From the NCBI RefSeq assembly GCF_004519315.1, contig NZ_SOZE01000034.1, positions 17,658 to 58,415 of the forward strand: a DNA stretch of 40,758 nucleotides, given 5' to 3'. The stretch is from Mucilaginibacter psychrotolerans. GTDB lineage: Bacteria; Bacteroidota; Bacteroidia; Sphingobacteriales; Sphingobacteriaceae. Under the pieces are notes generated by a model that saw only the letters and a program-made list of their open reading frames with translations, did not search any database and was not told where the DNA came from. Below are positions 1 to 7,325 of this stretch, one piece after another (position 1 is the stretch's first letter; the number at the start of each line of letters is the position of its first letter). The position numbers and the translations under genes are program-made.

Positions 1-60
1 AAATGCCGAAACTACGCCTGTGGTTAAGATAAGTGCTGATGCTATGATTACTTTTTTCAT
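1..60 (-). CDS. KDIGxAD-family exported peptide, partial (cut by window edge)
   Basis: Only the first 20 codons are inside the window. They encode a lysine-rich start and a hydrophobic signal segment identical to that of the peptide at 116-307. The 148 bases at 1-148, which include this start and the spacer that follows, are identical to 248-395, so this is the next unit of a 247-base tandem duplication. The rest of the gene, presumably carrying the KDIGQAD repeats, lies beyond position 1. The function is unknown. Confidence 0.7.
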   Translation of the reverse strand, partial: MKKVIIASALILTTGVVSAF

Positions 61-115
61 GATTGCTTTTTGTTATAGATGTTATGCTTTGTTTGTGGGT
101 TGATAGGTGCTTTAA

Positions 116-307
116 TTAGTCTGCCTGACCGATATCTTTTTTAGTATCAGCCTGACCGATATCTTTTTTGGTATCAGCCTGTCCAATGTCTTTCTTGGTA
201 GATGGCTTGGTGGTAGTGGTATCGCGTTTTGCAGGTGCAATAGTGGTAAATGCCGAAACTACGCCTGTGGTTAAGATAAGTGCTGATGCTATGATTACTT
301 TTTTCAT
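116..307 (-). CDS. Short exported peptide with three KKDIGQAD repeats
   Basis: This 63-residue protein is of unknown function. Residues 1-20 form a signal-peptide-like segment (MKK, then a hydrophobic stretch ending VVSAF). Residues 21-38 are rich in Thr, Lys and Pro. The rest is three direct copies of T-KKDIGQAD, and the last copy ends exactly at the stop codon. The repeats are also seen in the DNA as about 27-base units. It lies in a same-strand array with four relatives (1-60, 363-554, 621-764, 795-935) that share the terminal KDIGxAD. The layout resembles an exported precursor cut into small peptides, but no cleavage enzyme or receptor is proven. It could instead be a small surface or stress protein. 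Confidence 0.75.
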   Translation of the reverse strand: MKKVIIASALILTTGVVSAFTTIAPAKRDTTTTKPSTKKDIGQADTKKDIGQADTKKDIGQAD

Positions 308-362
308 GATTGCTTTTTGTTATAGATGTTATGCTTTGTTTGTGGGTTGATAGGTGCTTTAA

Positions 363-554
363 TTAGTCTGCCTGACCGATATCTTTTTTAGTATCTGCCT
401 GTCCGATATCTTTTTTGGTATCGGCCTGGCCAATATCTTTCTTAGTTGATGGCTTGGTGGTAGTTGTATCGCGTTTTGCAGGTGCAATAGTGGTGAATGC
501 CGAAACAATGCCGGTGGTTAAAATTAAGGCTGCTGCGATGATGGTCTTTTTCAT
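363..554 (-). CDS. Short exported peptide with three KKDIGQAD repeats (paralogue)
   Basis: This 63-residue protein is almost the same as the one at 116-307 but differs in the signal segment (MKKTIIAAA, GIVSAF). It has the same Thr/Lys/Pro linker and three KKDIGQAD copies ending at the stop. Many of the DNA differences from its neighbour are silent changes inside the repeats (for example atcagcc against atcggcc), so the peptide sequence appears to be held constant. It is the older, diverged unit of the tandem array. It is probably co-transcribed from upstream of 935, because all five genes point the same way with 30-66 base gaps and no hairpin between them. The function is unknown. Confidence 0.75.
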   Translation of the reverse strand: MKKTIIAAALILTTGIVSAFTTIAPAKRDTTTTKPSTKKDIGQADTKKDIGQADTKKDIGQAD

Positions 555-620
555 GTTATATGTTGTTAGGGATGTTTTTATTTATGTTATGTCTTTAGCG
601 TTTCCTGGTTGATGATTTTA

Positions 621-764
621 TCAGTCGGCAGTGCCAATGTCCTTGCGGAACGGGGTTGTGCTATGTTCAATGGCCGTTGCGGTTGGCTGCGGGTTTACCT
701 CTTTTGTACAAGAAGGCAGGATGCCGGTGCCTACGAATAATGCTGCAATAAATATCTTTTTCAT
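621..764 (-). CDS. Short lipoprotein peptide ending KDIGTAD
   Basis: This 47-residue ORF starts at the ATG whose complement is cat at 762-764 and stops at tca 621-623. It has an MKK start, a hydrophobic core and a lipobox-like LPSC with Cys at residue 19, so it is probably a lipoprotein. A 20-residue spacer follows, and the C-terminus reads FRKDIGTAD directly before the stop. The terminal motif matches the repeat unit of the two upstream-numbered peptides, although the rest of the sequence is unrelated to them. That makes the gene real and the motif functional. It is one member of the five-gene array. No biochemical role can be assigned. Confidence 0.65.
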   Translation of the reverse strand: MKKIFIAALFVGTGILPSCTKEVNPQPTATAIEHSTTPFRKDIGTAD

Positions 765-794
765 AACAGGGGTATTTAACGGTAATTAAGGTAA

Positions 795-935
795 TTAATC
801 TGCAATGCCAATGTCTTTGCGAAAGCCTATGGAGGGTTTCAGGATAACGCTTAGCGCGGTGCTATTGCTTTTTGTAACGCAGGATGCCATTATTCCTGAG
901 ATTAAAATCAACGCTGCCATGCAAATTTTTTTCAT
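795..935 (-). CDS. Short lipoprotein peptide ending KDIGIAD
   Basis: This 46-residue ORF starts at cat 933-935 and stops at tta 795-797. It has MKK, a hydrophobic core and a MASC lipobox with Cys at residue 19, followed by a short spacer and the C-terminus FRKDIGIAD ending at the stop. It shares the FRKDIGxAD end with its neighbour at 621-764. It is the promoter-proximal gene of the array: upstream lies only the 331-base spacer shared with the divergent TPR protein. The function is unknown. Conservation of the last eight or so residues up to the stop suggests that the C-terminus is what gets recognised. Confidence 0.65.
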   Translation of the reverse strand: MKKICMAALILISGIMASCVTKSNSTALSVILKPSIGFRKDIGIAD

Positions 936-1266
936 GTTATTTAATAGTTTAAATTTTATTTTAAATTAATTGTGTGCCGCATCTGTTGTTAGCGATATTG
1001 CAAGGCTTTTTTTGCCCTTTGTAATCAATAGTTTATAATTTAAATCAGCAAAAAATGTTAATTTTTTGGCGCAAAAACAACATGCCAAACATAACTTAAC
1101 TTATTGCTAGTCAGTTATTTAAACAACGCAAATATAAATATGTTTTTTAATTTTCGAGAAACTATTTCATTTTTTATTTTTTATTTTTTTTCCTAAATTT
1201 AGTACAAACATCCATACTTAGTATTTATTTTATAACTTTCACGGTATTTCAACGTATATAGCCCCG
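936..1266. promoter_or_regulatory. Divergent intergenic region between the peptide array and the TPR sensor
   Basis: This 331-base AT-rich spacer contains no ORF of note. It must hold the promoters of the minus-strand peptide array and the plus-strand TPR/DHp gene. It carries long T-rich tracts around 1160-1195. A minus-strand TATGTTTG at 1093-1086 resembles a Bacteroidota -7 box but has no TTTG at the right distance. No clear promoter could be fixed for either side. Confidence 0.5.
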
Positions 1267-2706
1267 ATGACTAAAATTTATCCTCTGATAATTCTGTTAT
1301 TTATTTGTTGTTCTGTTGGCGCTAATAATGTTTACGCAAGTATTAACTCAAGGGATACGTCTGAGGTAATAAAGTTAAATAAACAGGCATTAGATAACCG
1401 CTACACCAGTCCCGAGCAAACCATAGAGGTAGCCAACAAAGCGCTCGCGCTTGCGCAGGAGTTAAATTACAACCGGGGCGTAGGGGAGGCTTACAGGGTA
1501 ATAGGTATAGGGAATTATTACCTTAACCAGGCAGGCAAGGCCATTGATAATTACCTTAAGGCACTTGATGTTTTCAAGGCTACCAACGATCTCCGCAACC
1601 AGGCCAAAGTGCTCAACAATATTGGCAACCTATATCTGGACAATAATAAAGACAAGGCGCTTGAATATCTTAACCAGGCTTTGGGCATAGCCCAAAACAT
1701 CAACGACAAATCGGTTAAGGCATCAATTATGATGAATATTGGTAACGTTTATTACCGTAATAAAAGCTACAACCAAGCCCTTAGTTATTACGATAAAAGC
1801 AATATTATGTTCGCTGCCCTGGGCGACTCGATAAACCTGGTGCAGGTACAGCAAAACAGGGGCGTTATTTACTACAACCTGCACGAGTTTGATAAGGCCG
1901 AAACGCTGTTGCTTGCAGCCAATAAAGCCGGTAAAGAACTCGATTTGAACAAGCCTGTTGCCAGTACCAACCTTACACTTGCAACGCTTTATATAGCGCA
2001 GGGCAAGTTTGAGGATGCCAGTCGTATGGTAACCGAAGGGCAGGCCTACGCTAAGGTGCTGAAAGATGAGAAACTAACCAACGACTATAACTACGTCATT
2101 TACCAGCTGGAATCAAAACGGAAGAATTACGAGAAAGCGCTGTATTACCTGCAGATGATCTTCAGGCAAGATAGCGCGATACATAGTTCCAACGAAAGCA
2201 CCCAAATAACGATGCTGCAGGAGCAGTATAAGCAGGCCGCCACGCAGCGGGAGAAAGATGCCATTATCCTGCAACAGCAAAACGACAGGATTAAATTTTG
2301 GGCCGTAACAATAGTTGCCGGCCTTTTGCTTGTAGTAATAGCCTTGCTGGTAAGCAATGTAAAACGCAAGGCTAATACTAATGCCAAACTAACCGAGTTG
2401 AACGGCGAGGTATCTAAACAGAAAGATAATTTGGATAGGGTGAACCATCACCTGGAAGAAATTATTGATGAACGCACGAAAGATTTGCAGGTAAAAAACA
2501 AGAAATTATCAGAATACTCCTCATACCTTTCGCACCAAATTCGCGGACCCATCGCCACGCTCCGTGGCCTTATGAATCTGGAGAAGGAGGGGCTGGTTGA
2601 TGAGAAGGAATGCATCAAAATGATGGATAAATGCGTATCAGACATCGATCAGAAAATAATCGAAATGAGCGAAATGCTGAACGATAGCGGCAAAAACGCT
2701 TATTAA
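1267..2706 (+). CDS. TPR-repeat membrane protein with DHp (HisKA-like) helices but no ATPase domain
   Basis: This is a 479-residue protein. Residues 1-24 look like a signal peptide. Residues about 35-300 hold six or so tetratricopeptide repeats (for example around 76-105, 113-145, 153-185, 193-225). A coiled coil runs about 315-342, a single membrane helix lies at about 344-363, then a basic stop-transfer (KRK) and a second coiled coil to about 415. Residues 416-472 match the histidine-kinase dimerisation/phosphoacceptor domain, with SHQIRGPIA placing the phosphoacceptor at His423. The protein stops at 479, where a kinase would continue with an HATPase domain, and no such domain is encoded downstream. 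The TPRs should be periplasmic and the DHp cytoplasmic. It may be a phosphotransfer or dimerisation partner of another kinase. It is divergent from the KDIGxAD peptide array. Confidence 0.8.
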   Translation: MTKIYPLIILLFICCSVGANNVYASINSRDTSEVIKLNKQALDNRYTSPEQTIEVANKALALAQELNYNRGVGEAYRVIGIGNYYLNQAGKAIDNYLKALDVFKATNDLRNQAKVLNNIGNLYLDNNKDKALEYLNQALGIAQNINDKSVKASIMMNIGNVYYRNKSYNQALSYYDKSNIMFAALGDSINLVQVQQNRGVIYYNLHEFDKAETLLLAANKAGKELDLNKPVASTNLTLATLYIAQGKFEDASRMVTEGQAYAKVLKDEKLTNDYNYVIYQLESKRKNYEKALYYLQMIFRQDSAIHSSNESTQITMLQEQYKQAATQREKDAIILQQQNDRIKFWAVTIVAGLLLVVIALLVSNVKRKANTNAKLTELNGEVSKQKDNLDRVNHHLEEIIDERTKDLQVKNKKLSEYSSYLSHQIRGPIATLRGLMNLEKEGLVDEKECIKMMDKCVSDIDQKIIEMSEMLNDSGKNAY

Positions 2707-2711
2707 ACTCC

Positions 2712-3005
2712 TTAACGTAGTCCAGGCAGGGAAGCGTGTATCTGTGCCTCAAGCAGCCCTAGATACACACAGTAAATAGATATCATGTGCAAAATAAGCA
2801 GCTGTTTGTGCTTGTGGTAACCCTGTGTTTCAAACGCAAGCTTCTCTTTGCCTGCGGTAACAAAAAAGCGCACCTCGCCTTTACGGGGCTTAAACCTTGA
2901 TTTCAACAAGTCGAAAGCCTTCACTTTTAACTTAGTTGCCGGATCGTGTATGATGCCGTTTTTTACTGCATCATCATTGGCTATAGATATCATGTAGTTG
3001 CTCAT
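2712..3005 (-). CDS. Hypothetical protein, 97 residues
   Basis: This small protein was not recognised. It converges on the TPR gene with a gap of 5 bases. The first half is basic and polar (KLKVKAFDLLKSRFKPRKGEVRFFV). The second half has a hydrophobic stretch at about 70-90 that could be a buried helix or a weak membrane segment. The ATG at 3003-3005 has no strong Shine-Dalgarno, as is usual in this phylum. The reading frame uses ordinary codons, and no better ORF covers this space. It could still be a chance ORF. Confidence 0.5.
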   Translation of the reverse strand: MSNYMISIANDDAVKNGIIHDPATKLKVKAFDLLKSRFKPRKGEVRFFVTAGKEKLAFETQGYHKHKQLLILHMISIYCVYLGLLEAQIHASLPGLR

Positions 3006-3171
3006 GTTGGTCTTTTTTATGCCACTTTAGGTGCAGCATGTTATTTAAGCCATTGATGTGCCATTAATGCTATAAGCTAAAAAAAAACAAATTACGTTCA
3101 CTTTTGCACAGTAAAATTAAGCTATGCTCAAGTTATTTTCCCAAAGAGAAATTGTAGGACTATTTACAAAA

Positions 3172-3203
3172 GGCCAACTGTTTTGTTTACTAAACAGTTG
3201 GCC
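3172..3203 (-). terminator. Intrinsic terminator of the XRE regulator gene
   Basis: This is a perfect 12-base-pair stem (GGCCAACTGTTT / AAACAGTTGGCC) with an 8-base loop. On the minus strand it is followed by TTTTG, and it lies 11 bases after the stop of the regulator at 3215. Confidence 0.75.
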
Positions 3204-3214
3204 CCTGTTTATTA

Positions 3215-3583
3215 CTAAACATGATTTTTATTCAGCAGCTCTTCGTACAGCAAAATTACTTTGCGCTGCAGATTGGTTATTTCGGTTTCCCTGTCCAATA
3301 ATTTCTTTTGGATGATGTTAAGGCTAACATCCTGCGTACTGGGTTCTTCTACGTATTCAAGCGAAAGCAGGTTAACCACGCTTACCTCAAAAATGTTGGC
3401 AATTTGCTCAAGCCTCGATAAATTAATATCAGTAACGCCGGTTTCGATTTTAGAAAATGCAGGGATAGAAATGCCTAAACGGCTGGCAACATCTTCCTGG
3501 CTCCAGCCACGGTCGTGGCGGAGCGTACGGATGTTTTTACCTGCCGATTTGTTTGTCTTCTTTTTTATTGTTTCGCTCATCAT
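3215..3583 (-). CDS. XRE-family helix-turn-helix transcriptional regulator
   Basis: This is a 122-residue cytoplasmic DNA-binding protein. Residues about 13-70 form the HTH domain: GKNIRTLRHDRGWSQEDVAS, then LGISIPAFSKIETG as the recognition helix region, then LEQIANIFEVSVVNLL. A coiled-coil-like C-terminal helix (about 88-118, IIQKKLLDRETEITNLQRKV) probably mediates dimerisation. It begins with two adjacent ATG codons (MMSET), so either could be used. It stands alone between UvrD and a minus-strand terminator. The target is unknown. The family is certain; the role is not. Confidence 0.9.
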   Translation of the reverse strand: MMSETIKKKTNKSAGKNIRTLRHDRGWSQEDVASRLGISIPAFSKIETGVTDINLSRLEQIANIFEVSVVNLLSLEYVEEPSTQDVSLNIIQKKLLDRETEITNLQRKVILLYEELLNKNHV

Positions 3584-3742
3584 GTACGTGAAAAAATTAA
3601 TTAATGGTAAATTGGGTATTAATACCTATCCAAATGGAATGCCATTAATCAAAATGTGCCCCTATTGCGTTATATTAACACAGCGTTAAACATACATGAA
3701 AAAACCGGGGAATTAGTTCCACATAATATGGAAATTAAAAGG

Positions 3743-6037
3743 TTACTCTGCCCCGCCCACTATACTTAGCTTAGCAAACTTTAGTAAAAGTTGCTTCTGC
3801 CCGATTTCCTTAAAGAAAATAGTTGCCTTAACATCCGGTTTATTGCCTTCCAGGTTAAGTACCTTACCAAAACCAAAGCGTTCGTGCTCTACCTGCATGC
3901 CTACCTGCAGGTTACTGGTATCAGCTATTTTAAAATCTTTTGACACCACGTGTGCCTTTGCCAGTATAGAGGTGGTTTTAACAGGTGGTGGCGTTGTGGC
4001 GGTTTTTGGCTTGGAAAAGGTATCGCCCTTGGTATCGGGCTTGCGGCTCCAGGCGTTACGCTCATCATCAAAAAACGAGCTCTGCGCAGGTTTCGCCGAA
4101 TAATCCAACTCCAGGTAACGGGCATCTATCTCATCTAAAAAGCGGCTAGGCTCGCAATTGATCAGCGTACCAAATTTAAAGCGCGATGTTGCATAACTGA
4201 TGCTCAGTTTGCGCTCGGCCCGGGTAACAGCTACGTAAAACAGCCGGCGCTCTTCCTCCAGGTCGCTGCGCGAGTTGAGCGACATTTGCGATGGGAACAG
4301 GTTCTCTTCCAACCCCACCACGAATACTTGAGGAAACTCCAGCCCTTTGGAAGAGTGGATGGTCATGAGTGATACCGTATCGGCATCCTTGTTTTTATCC
4401 TTGTCGTCGTTTGTTAACAGTGCAATATCCTGCATAAAAACGTCGAGGCCTTTTTCTTCGATGTCTTCTCTTTCAGAGAATTCCTTGATACCATTCAGCA
4501 ACTCCTGTATATTCTCGTAGCGATTGAGGCCCTCTACGGATTTATCCTCGTAAAGGTCTTTCAGCAGGCCCGAATGCTGGGCAATGTAAAGTGCCGCTTC
4601 GTAGGCACTCTGATTTTTGGCCAGCACCTGAAAACTTTGAATCATGGCCGCAAACGCCGATAACGACGCAGGTGCTTTTTCAATGTACCGATTGGGTTGT
4701 AATATCACCTCGAAAGGGGTAATGCTATTTTTGTCTGCCGCTACGATAATTCTATCAACAGTTGTGTCCCCGATACCACGCTTTGGGTAATTGATCACGC
4801 GTTTCAATGCTTCCTCGTCATTAGGATTGAACGTGAGGCGGAAATACGCGATAAGGTCCTTTATCTCCTTACGCTGGTAGAAGGATAAACCCCCGTATAT
4901 TTTATAAGGGATATTATTTTTGCGCAAAGCCTCCTCCATAGAACGCGACTGTGCGTTGGTGCGGTACAAAATGGCGAAATCGTGCCATTTCATGCCGTTA
5001 GTGCTCCTGTCCTGCATAATGGTATCGGCAACCATCTTACCTTCTTCGTTATCGCTGAAGGCACGCATCACTTTTATCTTGTCGCCGGTTTCTTTTTCGG
5101 AGAAAACGTTTTTCTTCAGCTGCTCTTTGTTATTGGCAATGATGCTGTTGGCTACACTTACTATATTTTGGGTAGAGCGGTAGTTTTGTTCCAGCTTAAA
5201 TATTTTCAGGTCGGGATAATCCTTTTCAAAGTTGAGGATGTTCTGGATGTTGGCCCCGCGGAAGGCGTAGATACTTTGTGCATCATCGCCTACCACGCAA
5301 ATATTCTCGTTTACGGCAGCCAGGCGCTTTACAATGAGGTACTGTGAAAAGTTGGTATCCTGGTACTCATCCACCATCAGATATTTAAACTTGTGCTGGT
5401 ATTTGTTCAGCACATCGGGGTGCAGTTTTAAAAGCTCATTGGTTTTAAACAACAAATCGTCAAAATCCATGGCGCCGGCGCGGTAGCAGCGTTGCACATA
5501 GGTTTGATAGATAACGCCCAGTTTGCCACGGCCGCCGCCCTGGTCATCGGCCTGTATCTGGTCGTTCTGCTGGTATTCCTGCCAGCCAACCAGGTTATTT
5601 TTGGCGGCAGAGATACGATTCAATACAAAGTTTACGGCGTAGAGCTTATCATCCAGGTTCATTTCCTTGAGGATAGCGCGGAGCACGCTCTTGCTGTCGT
5701 CGGTATCGTAAATGGTAAAGTTGCTAGGGTAGCCGATCTTTTCGGCTTCTACGCGCAGCAATTTGGCGAACACCGAGTGGAAGGTACCCATCCAGATGTT
5801 TTTGGCTTCGGGGCCGCAAATATGGTTTATACGCTCGCGCATTTCGCGGGCGGCTTTGTTGGTAAACGTAAGTACCAGTATGTTAAACGAATCTACCCCG
5901 CTGCGGATAAGATGGGCAACCCGGTAAGTGATAACACGTGTTTTGCCCGAGCCTGCGCCAGCGATGATCATCACCGGGCCTTTAATTTGCAGTACGGCGG
6001 CCTTTTGTTCGGGGTTTAACCCAGCTAAATAATCCAA
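3743..6037 (-). CDS. pcrA: UvrD/PcrA-type superfamily 1 DNA helicase
   Basis: This 764-residue ATP-dependent 3'-5' DNA helicase would act in repair and in clearing proteins from DNA. Visible motifs are the Q motif (LNPEQKAAV, 7-15), Walker A AGAGSGKT (26-33), Walker B VDEYQD (222-227), motif III GDDAQSIYAFRG (250-261), motif IV QNYRST (284-289), the VSLMTIHSSKGLEF motif V and LFYVAVTRAERKL motif VI. The C-terminal 50 residues form the Tudor-like GMQVEHERFGFGKV domain of PcrA. The length matches the family (about 720-780). The start is TTG (caa at 6035-6037) behind an AGAGGAAAAGGA ribosome-binding stretch. The first ATG would delete the Q motif, so TTG is preferred. Naming it pcrA rather than uvrD is a judgement based on the C-terminal domain. 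Confidence 0.96.
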   Translation of the reverse strand: MDYLAGLNPEQKAAVLQIKGPVMIIAGAGSGKTRVITYRVAHLIRSGVDSFNILVLTFTNKAAREMRERINHICGPEAKNIWMGTFHSVFAKLLRVEAEKIGYPSNFTIYDTDDSKSVLRAILKEMNLDDKLYAVNFVLNRISAAKNNLVGWQEYQQNDQIQADDQGGGRGKLGVIYQTYVQRCYRAGAMDFDDLLFKTNELLKLHPDVLNKYQHKFKYLMVDEYQDTNFSQYLIVKRLAAVNENICVVGDDAQSIYAFRGANIQNILNFEKDYPDLKIFKLEQNYRSTQNIVSVANSIIANNKEQLKKNVFSEKETGDKIKVMRAFSDNEEGKMVADTIMQDRSTNGMKWHDFAILYRTNAQSRSMEEALRKNNIPYKIYGGLSFYQRKEIKDLIAYFRLTFNPNDEEALKRVINYPKRGIGDTTVDRIIVAADKNSITPFEVILQPNRYIEKAPASLSAFAAMIQSFQVLAKNQSAYEAALYIAQHSGLLKDLYEDKSVEGLNRYENIQELLNGIKEFSEREDIEEKGLDVFMQDIALLTNDDKDKNKDADTVSLMTIHSSKGLEFPQVFVVGLEENLFPSQMSLNSRSDLEEERRLFYVAVTRAERKLSISYATSRFKFGTLINCEPSRFLDEIDARYLELDYSAKPAQSSFFDDERNAWSRKPDTKGDTFSKPKTATTPPPVKTTSILAKAHVVSKDFKIADTSNLQVGMQVEHERFGFGKVLNLEGNKPDVKATIFFKEIGQKQLLLKFAKLSIVGGAE

Positions 6038-6302
6038 ATCCTTTTCCTCTTTTCTTAAAAGGCGAAATTAAGTAATTTGAAGATAAATGGGGGCGGAAAA
6101 ATGCTAACATTATTAGGGCGTTGTTGGCATTGTGGCTATTTAACCACAGAGGACGCTAAGATTTGCGTGGTGAAGAGGCGCAAAGAGCACGGAGGAAGAA
6201 CGGAAAAGAATTACAACTTTTGATATGGCCTGTGCTGCTCAATTGTAAAAATATATCTGTGGAAAAAAATGCTAACGTTGTAAAGGTTAATGGAATAATT
6301 GA
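6038..6302. other. Intergenic region with a repeat-like ACCACAGAGGA motif
   Basis: No gene is seen here. Around 6140-6205 the sequence ttaaccacagaggacgctaa and the following agaggcgcaaagagcacgg resemble the purine-rich dispersed intergenic repeats seen in many bacterial genomes. Dispersal cannot be checked within this window. The right end carries the candidate promoter of the toxin-antitoxin pair. Confidence 0.4.
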
Positions 6303-6310
6303 TAAATTTG
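6278..6310 (+). promoter_or_regulatory. Candidate promoter of the YoeB toxin-antitoxin pair
   Basis: TTG at 6278-6280, a 22-base spacer and TAAATTTG at 6303-6310 resemble the Bacteroidota TTTG / TAnnTTTG promoter. The box ends three bases before the ATG at 6314, so transcription would begin at or beside the start codon (leaderless). The spacer is one or two bases longer than usual. Confidence 0.4.
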
Positions 6311-6313
6311 TCT

Positions 6314-6514
6314 ATGGCAACTTTAATATTGCATCCTGAAAATCAAGAACAATTAGATGCTTTAACTGCTGTGGCTAAAGCTTTAAAGGTGGTATTTGAG
6401 TTAGGTGAATCGCCTTACGACCCTGTTTTTGTAAAAGAAGTACTCGAAGGGGAGAAAGTACGAAAATCTGGAAAAAAAGGGTTACGGGTTGATGTTGACA
6501 ATCTATGGAAATAG
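6314..6514 (+). CDS. Putative antitoxin partner of YoeB (DUF2683-like)
   Basis: This 66-residue acidic/basic protein starts at ATG 6314 (MATLILHPENQEQ). The frame is open from 6299, but with no ATG there. It overlaps the toxin gene by 10 bases, the classic antitoxin-toxin layout. The N-terminal stretch LILHPENQEQLDALTAVAKAL has the beta-strand-helix look of short antitoxins. The C-terminus (about 35-60, SPYDPVFVKEVLEGEKVRKSG) resembles the toxin-binding tail found in DUF2683 and other small antitoxins. It lacks the obvious YefM/Phd fold that usually accompanies YoeB. The assignment rests mainly on position, and the DUF name is from memory of the family style. Confidence 0.7.
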   Translation: MATLILHPENQEQLDALTAVAKALKVVFELGESPYDPVFVKEVLEGEKVRKSGKKGLRVDVDNLWK

Positions 6515-6762
6515 ACCTTTTCGAAAAAGCTCAAAGGGATTTTGAGTTTTGGAAAAAGTCGGGCAACAGGATTGTTCAGAAGGAAATACAGCAGCTTTTT
6601 CACGATACGAAGCAGCATCCATTTGAAGGCATAGGGAAACCTGAAGCGTTGAAATACGAACTTTCCGGGAAGTGGTCCAGGCGTATTGATAACGAACACC
6701 GAATTATTTATGATGTTGCGGACGATACAATAAATGTTTATTCGCTACGCGGCCACTATTAA
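6505..6762 (+). CDS. yoeB: YoeB/Txe-family toxin, ribosome-dependent mRNA endoribonuclease
   Basis: This 85-residue toxin would cut mRNA in the ribosomal A site when free of its antitoxin. It matches YoeB along its length: HPFEGIGKPEALK, LSGKWSRRIDNEHRIIYDV and a terminal HY. The catalytic set by alignment with E. coli YoeB is Glu47, Arg66, His84 and Tyr85, and all are present, so it should be active. Its ATG overlaps the end of the antitoxin gene, which implies coupled translation. It converges on the membrane-protein gene at 6770 with only 7 bases between. Confidence 0.93.
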   Translation: MEIDLFEKAQRDFEFWKKSGNRIVQKEIQQLFHDTKQHPFEGIGKPEALKYELSGKWSRRIDNEHRIIYDVADDTINVYSLRGHY

Positions 6763-6769
6763 TTTCTCC

Positions 6770-7165
6770 TCACAACCTTTTCTTCACCGCCATATAAATT
6801 ACCCAGCCGAATGGCACCAACCAAACGATATCGTTGAACACATTCACCCAAAAGAATGAGGGGGGGAGTTTGCCCAATACGATATAGTACACCGAGCCAA
6901 CCGGCCCCAGTAATTTGCCTATCCAGCCTACCAAAATAAGCGGCCAGTAGGTGTTCGGATCTCGCGAAGCGAAGTAGTAGGCAATGCCGTACACGCCAAC
7001 CAGCATGCCAACGCAACGCAGGATGATCAGCAGGAAATCGGTAGGAGCGTTGCCGAACAGGAGGATTTGCGGGTAGGCGGAGATCACTAAGCCCCAAAAG
7101 ATATTATACAGGGCGGCCAAAAACATAATGATTTTGGCGTAGTGGAGTTTGGCGATAGCTTGCAT
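6770..7165 (-). CDS. Small integral membrane protein, four predicted helices
   Basis: This 131-residue hydrophobic protein has membrane segments at about 10-32, 42-64, 72-94 and 102-126, separated by short loops (for example FASRDPNTYWP) and ending in KKRL. It begins MQAIAKLHYAK from ATG at 7163-7165. The general pattern resembles DoxX-like or DUF4345-like four-helix membrane proteins, but no diagnostic motif is seen. The function is unknown. It stands alone, with no obvious promoter or terminator. Confidence 0.75.
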   Translation of the reverse strand: MQAIAKLHYAKIIMFLAALYNIFWGLVISAYPQILLFGNAPTDFLLIILRCVGMLVGVYGIAYYFASRDPNTYWPLILVGWIGKLLGPVGSVYYIVLGKLPPSFFWVNVFNDIVWLVPFGWVIYMAVKKRL

Positions 7166-7325
7166 TTGACAAGAGGTTTGGTGATTATTTTCGGTGCAAA
7201 TTCAATGAAAATACTACCACTTGTCTGGGCTTAGTACAATTGCCTGCATCCTCGGCAGTAGGATGGTTGCAGATCAATTGTTGAAGAGATGACTTTATAA
7301 GGCACAATGAGAGTTATCGAGTTTA

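Noticed and set aside
116..554. Tandem short repeats that could suggest a CRISPR-like array
   Set aside because: The repeats are in-frame 27-base codon repeats inside two peptide genes, with no unique spacers and no cas genes.
1086..1093. TATGTTTG on the minus strand as promoter of the peptide array
   Set aside because: No TTTG or TTG lies 19-21 bases upstream, and the leader would be about 150 bases; not strong enough to call.
3124..3315. Plus-strand 63-codon ORF
   Set aside because: It runs through the terminator hairpin and antisense to the XRE gene; no protein features.
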